Both the position numbers and the translations under genes were made by a program. The notes below the pieces were generated by a model. It was not told the origin of the DNA, did not search any database, and saw only the letters and a program-made list of their open reading frames with translations. Shown here piece by piece: positions 31,880 through 32,982 of a stretch of 32,982 nt of DNA (position 1 is its first letter; each line of letters starts with the position of its first letter). This DNA is from CAYRVX01 sp964642165 (GTDB lineage Bacteria; Planctomycetota; Phycisphaerae; SM23-33), in NCBI GenBank assembly GCA_964642165.1, contig CAZXOC010000049.1:1-32982 (forward strand). Direction: 5' to 3'.

Positions 31880-32982
31880 ATGGCAGAGATCAGTCGCACC
31901 GCACTGTTCGGCAAGCTCAACAGCCTCTGCTACAAGGCCATCGAGAGCGCCACGGTCTTCTGCAAGCTCCGCGGCAACCCGTACGTGGAGCTGGTGCACT
32001 GGCTGAAGCAGATCCTGGAGCTCCAGGACTCGGACATTCACCGGATCGTGCGGCACTTCGAGATCAACCCGTCGCGCCTGGCGAAGGACCTCACCGCGGC
32101 GCTGGATCGTCTCCAGCGCGGGGCGACGAGCATTTCGGACCTGTCGGCCCACCTGGAGGAGACGGTCGAGCAGGCCTGGACGTACGCCACGCTGCTGTTC
32201 GGCGAGTTCCGCGTCCGCAGCGGGCACCTCGTCGTGGCGCTGCTGAAGACCAAGAACCTCAAGAACATCCTGCTGGGGATCTCCCAGGAGTTCGACAAGA
32301 TCAAGCCCGAGGAGCTGACCGACCAGTTCGCCAAGATCGTCGGCGGCTCGCCCGAGGACGCCCTCCAGGCCCGGGACGGCACGCAGGTCGGCGGCGGGGC
32401 GGCGCCGGGGGAGGCCTCCGAGGCGATGGCCCCCGCGCAGATGGGCAAGCAGGAAGCGCTCGGGCGCTTCTGCAAGGACCTGACCGAGGAGGCGCGCTCG
32501 GGAGACATGGACCCCATCGTCGGGCGCGACGGGGAGATCCGGCAGATCGTGGACATCCTGATGCGGCGGCGCCAGAACAACCCGATCCTGACGGGCGAGG
32601 CGGGGGTGGGCAAGACGGCCGTCGTGGAGGGCTTCGCCCAGCGGATCTCCGTCGGCGACGTGCCCCCGTCCCTCCAGGACGTCCGCCTGCTGACGCTGGA
32701 CCTCGGGCTGCTCCAGGCCGGCGCGAGCATGAAGGGCGAGTTCGAGAACCGCCTCCGGCAGGTCATCGAGGAGGTGCAGGGCTCCGAGAAGCCCATCATT
32801 CTGTTCATTGACGAGGCCCACACGCTCATCGGCGCCGGCGGGGCGGCCGGGCAGGGCGACGCCGCCAACCTGCTCAAGCCCGCCCTGGCGCGGGGGACGC
32901 TGCGGACCATCGCCGCGACGACCTGGGCGGAGTACAAGAAGTACTTCGAGAAGGATCCCGCCCTGACGCGGCGGTTCCAGGT
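31880..32982 (+). CDS. tssH: type VI secretion sheath-disassembly ATPase TssH (ClpV), 3' end outside window
   Basis: The first 367 residues of a ClpV-type AAA+ unfoldase, which recycles contracted TssB/TssC sheaths. The N-domain (1-~150) has RTALFGKLNSLCYKAIESA and NPYVELVHWLKQILE, typical of ClpV rather than ClpB. A Gly/Ala-rich linker (165-185) follows. AAA module 1 begins with LGRFCKDLTEEARSGDMDPI, then Walker A GEAGVGKT (239-246), the pore-region stretch GASMKGEFENRLR, Walker B ILFIDEAH (307-314), and the start of the sensor region (IAATTWAEYKKYFEKDPALT). ATG 31880 is preceded by AAGGAG at 6 nt. The second AAA domain should lie just past the window end. Confidence 0.96.
   Translation, partial: MAEISRTALFGKLNSLCYKAIESATVFCKLRGNPYVELVHWLKQILELQDSDIHRIVRHFEINPSRLAKDLTAALDRLQRGATSISDLSAHLEETVEQAWTYATLLFGEFRVRSGHLVVALLKTKNLKNILLGISQEFDKIKPEELTDQFAKIVGGSPEDALQARDGTQVGGGAAPGEASEAMAPAQMGKQEALGRFCKDLTEEARSGDMDPIVGRDGEIRQIVDILMRRRQNNPILTGEAGVGKTAVVEGFAQRISVGDVPPSLQDVRLLTLDLGLLQAGASMKGEFENRLRQVIEEVQGSEKPIILFIDEAHTLIGAGGAAGQGDAANLLKPALARGTLRTIAATTWAEYKKYFEKDPALTRRFQ

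Overview
Organism. The window is uniformly GC-rich, densely coded, and broken by two runs of exactly 100 N inside one repetitive gene, so it looks like a scaffolded draft or metagenome-assembled genome. It combines Tat-exported sulfatases, a GH115-type glycosidase, a di-haem cytochrome fused to a beta-propeller, a two-partner-secretion (TPS) pair, an FmdB-like protein and a type VI secretion system (T6SS). This suggests a diderm bacterium of the Planctomycetota (perhaps a Phycisphaerae-like lineage) or a nearby PVC phylum. The assignment is inferred from gene content; no marker rRNA is present.

Layout. (1) 1-8755, minus strand: six tightly packed genes, read from a TATAAT-type promoter near 8823-8850. 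In transcription order they are a Gfo/Idh/MocA oxidoreductase, a beta-propeller di-haem cytochrome c, a 5-TM membrane protein, a Tat sulfatase, a glycerol-1-phosphate dehydrogenase-family enzyme, and a GH115-like glycosidase that leaves the window through a 36-bp hairpin repeat array. (2) 8999-11238, plus strand: a divergent pair, an unknown 270-aa protein coupled (ATGA) to a second Tat sulfatase. (3) 11251-13372, minus strand: a flavodoxin-like FMN protein, a cysteine-free FmdB-like protein, and MutY with an intact Nudix box. (4) 13373-13882: a 510-bp promoter region. (5) 13883-23198, plus strand: TpsB (ShlB/FhaC-type) transporter and a giant TpsA exoprotein (TPS domain, beta-helix, 84-residue repeats) interrupted by two assembly gaps. 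The stretch after the second gap is probably its C-terminal end. (6) 23253-32982, plus strand: T6SS genes tssA, tssB, tssC, hcp, tagJ, tssE, tssF, tssG and the 5' part of tssH (clpV).

How the parts work together. Regions 1-2 look like a periplasmic glycan-processing locus, probably for a sulfated, uronic-acid-bearing polysaccharide: two sulfatases, an alpha-glucuronidase-type enzyme, a sugar oxidoreductase and an electron-transfer protein. Region 5 exports a large surface adhesin-like protein. Region 6 encodes the sheath (TssB/C), inner tube (Hcp), baseplate parts (TssA/E/F/G) and sheath-recycling ATPase (ClpV). The membrane complex (TssJ/L/M), TssK, VgrG and effectors are not in view and may lie further downstream.

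Regulatory structure is unusually readable. There is a strong promoter plus a branched, riboswitch-like 5' leader before tssB, a near-perfect intrinsic terminator directly after hcp, repeated 8-nt start/stop overlaps within the T6SS operon, and a 12-mer shared by the TPS and T6SS upstream regions.
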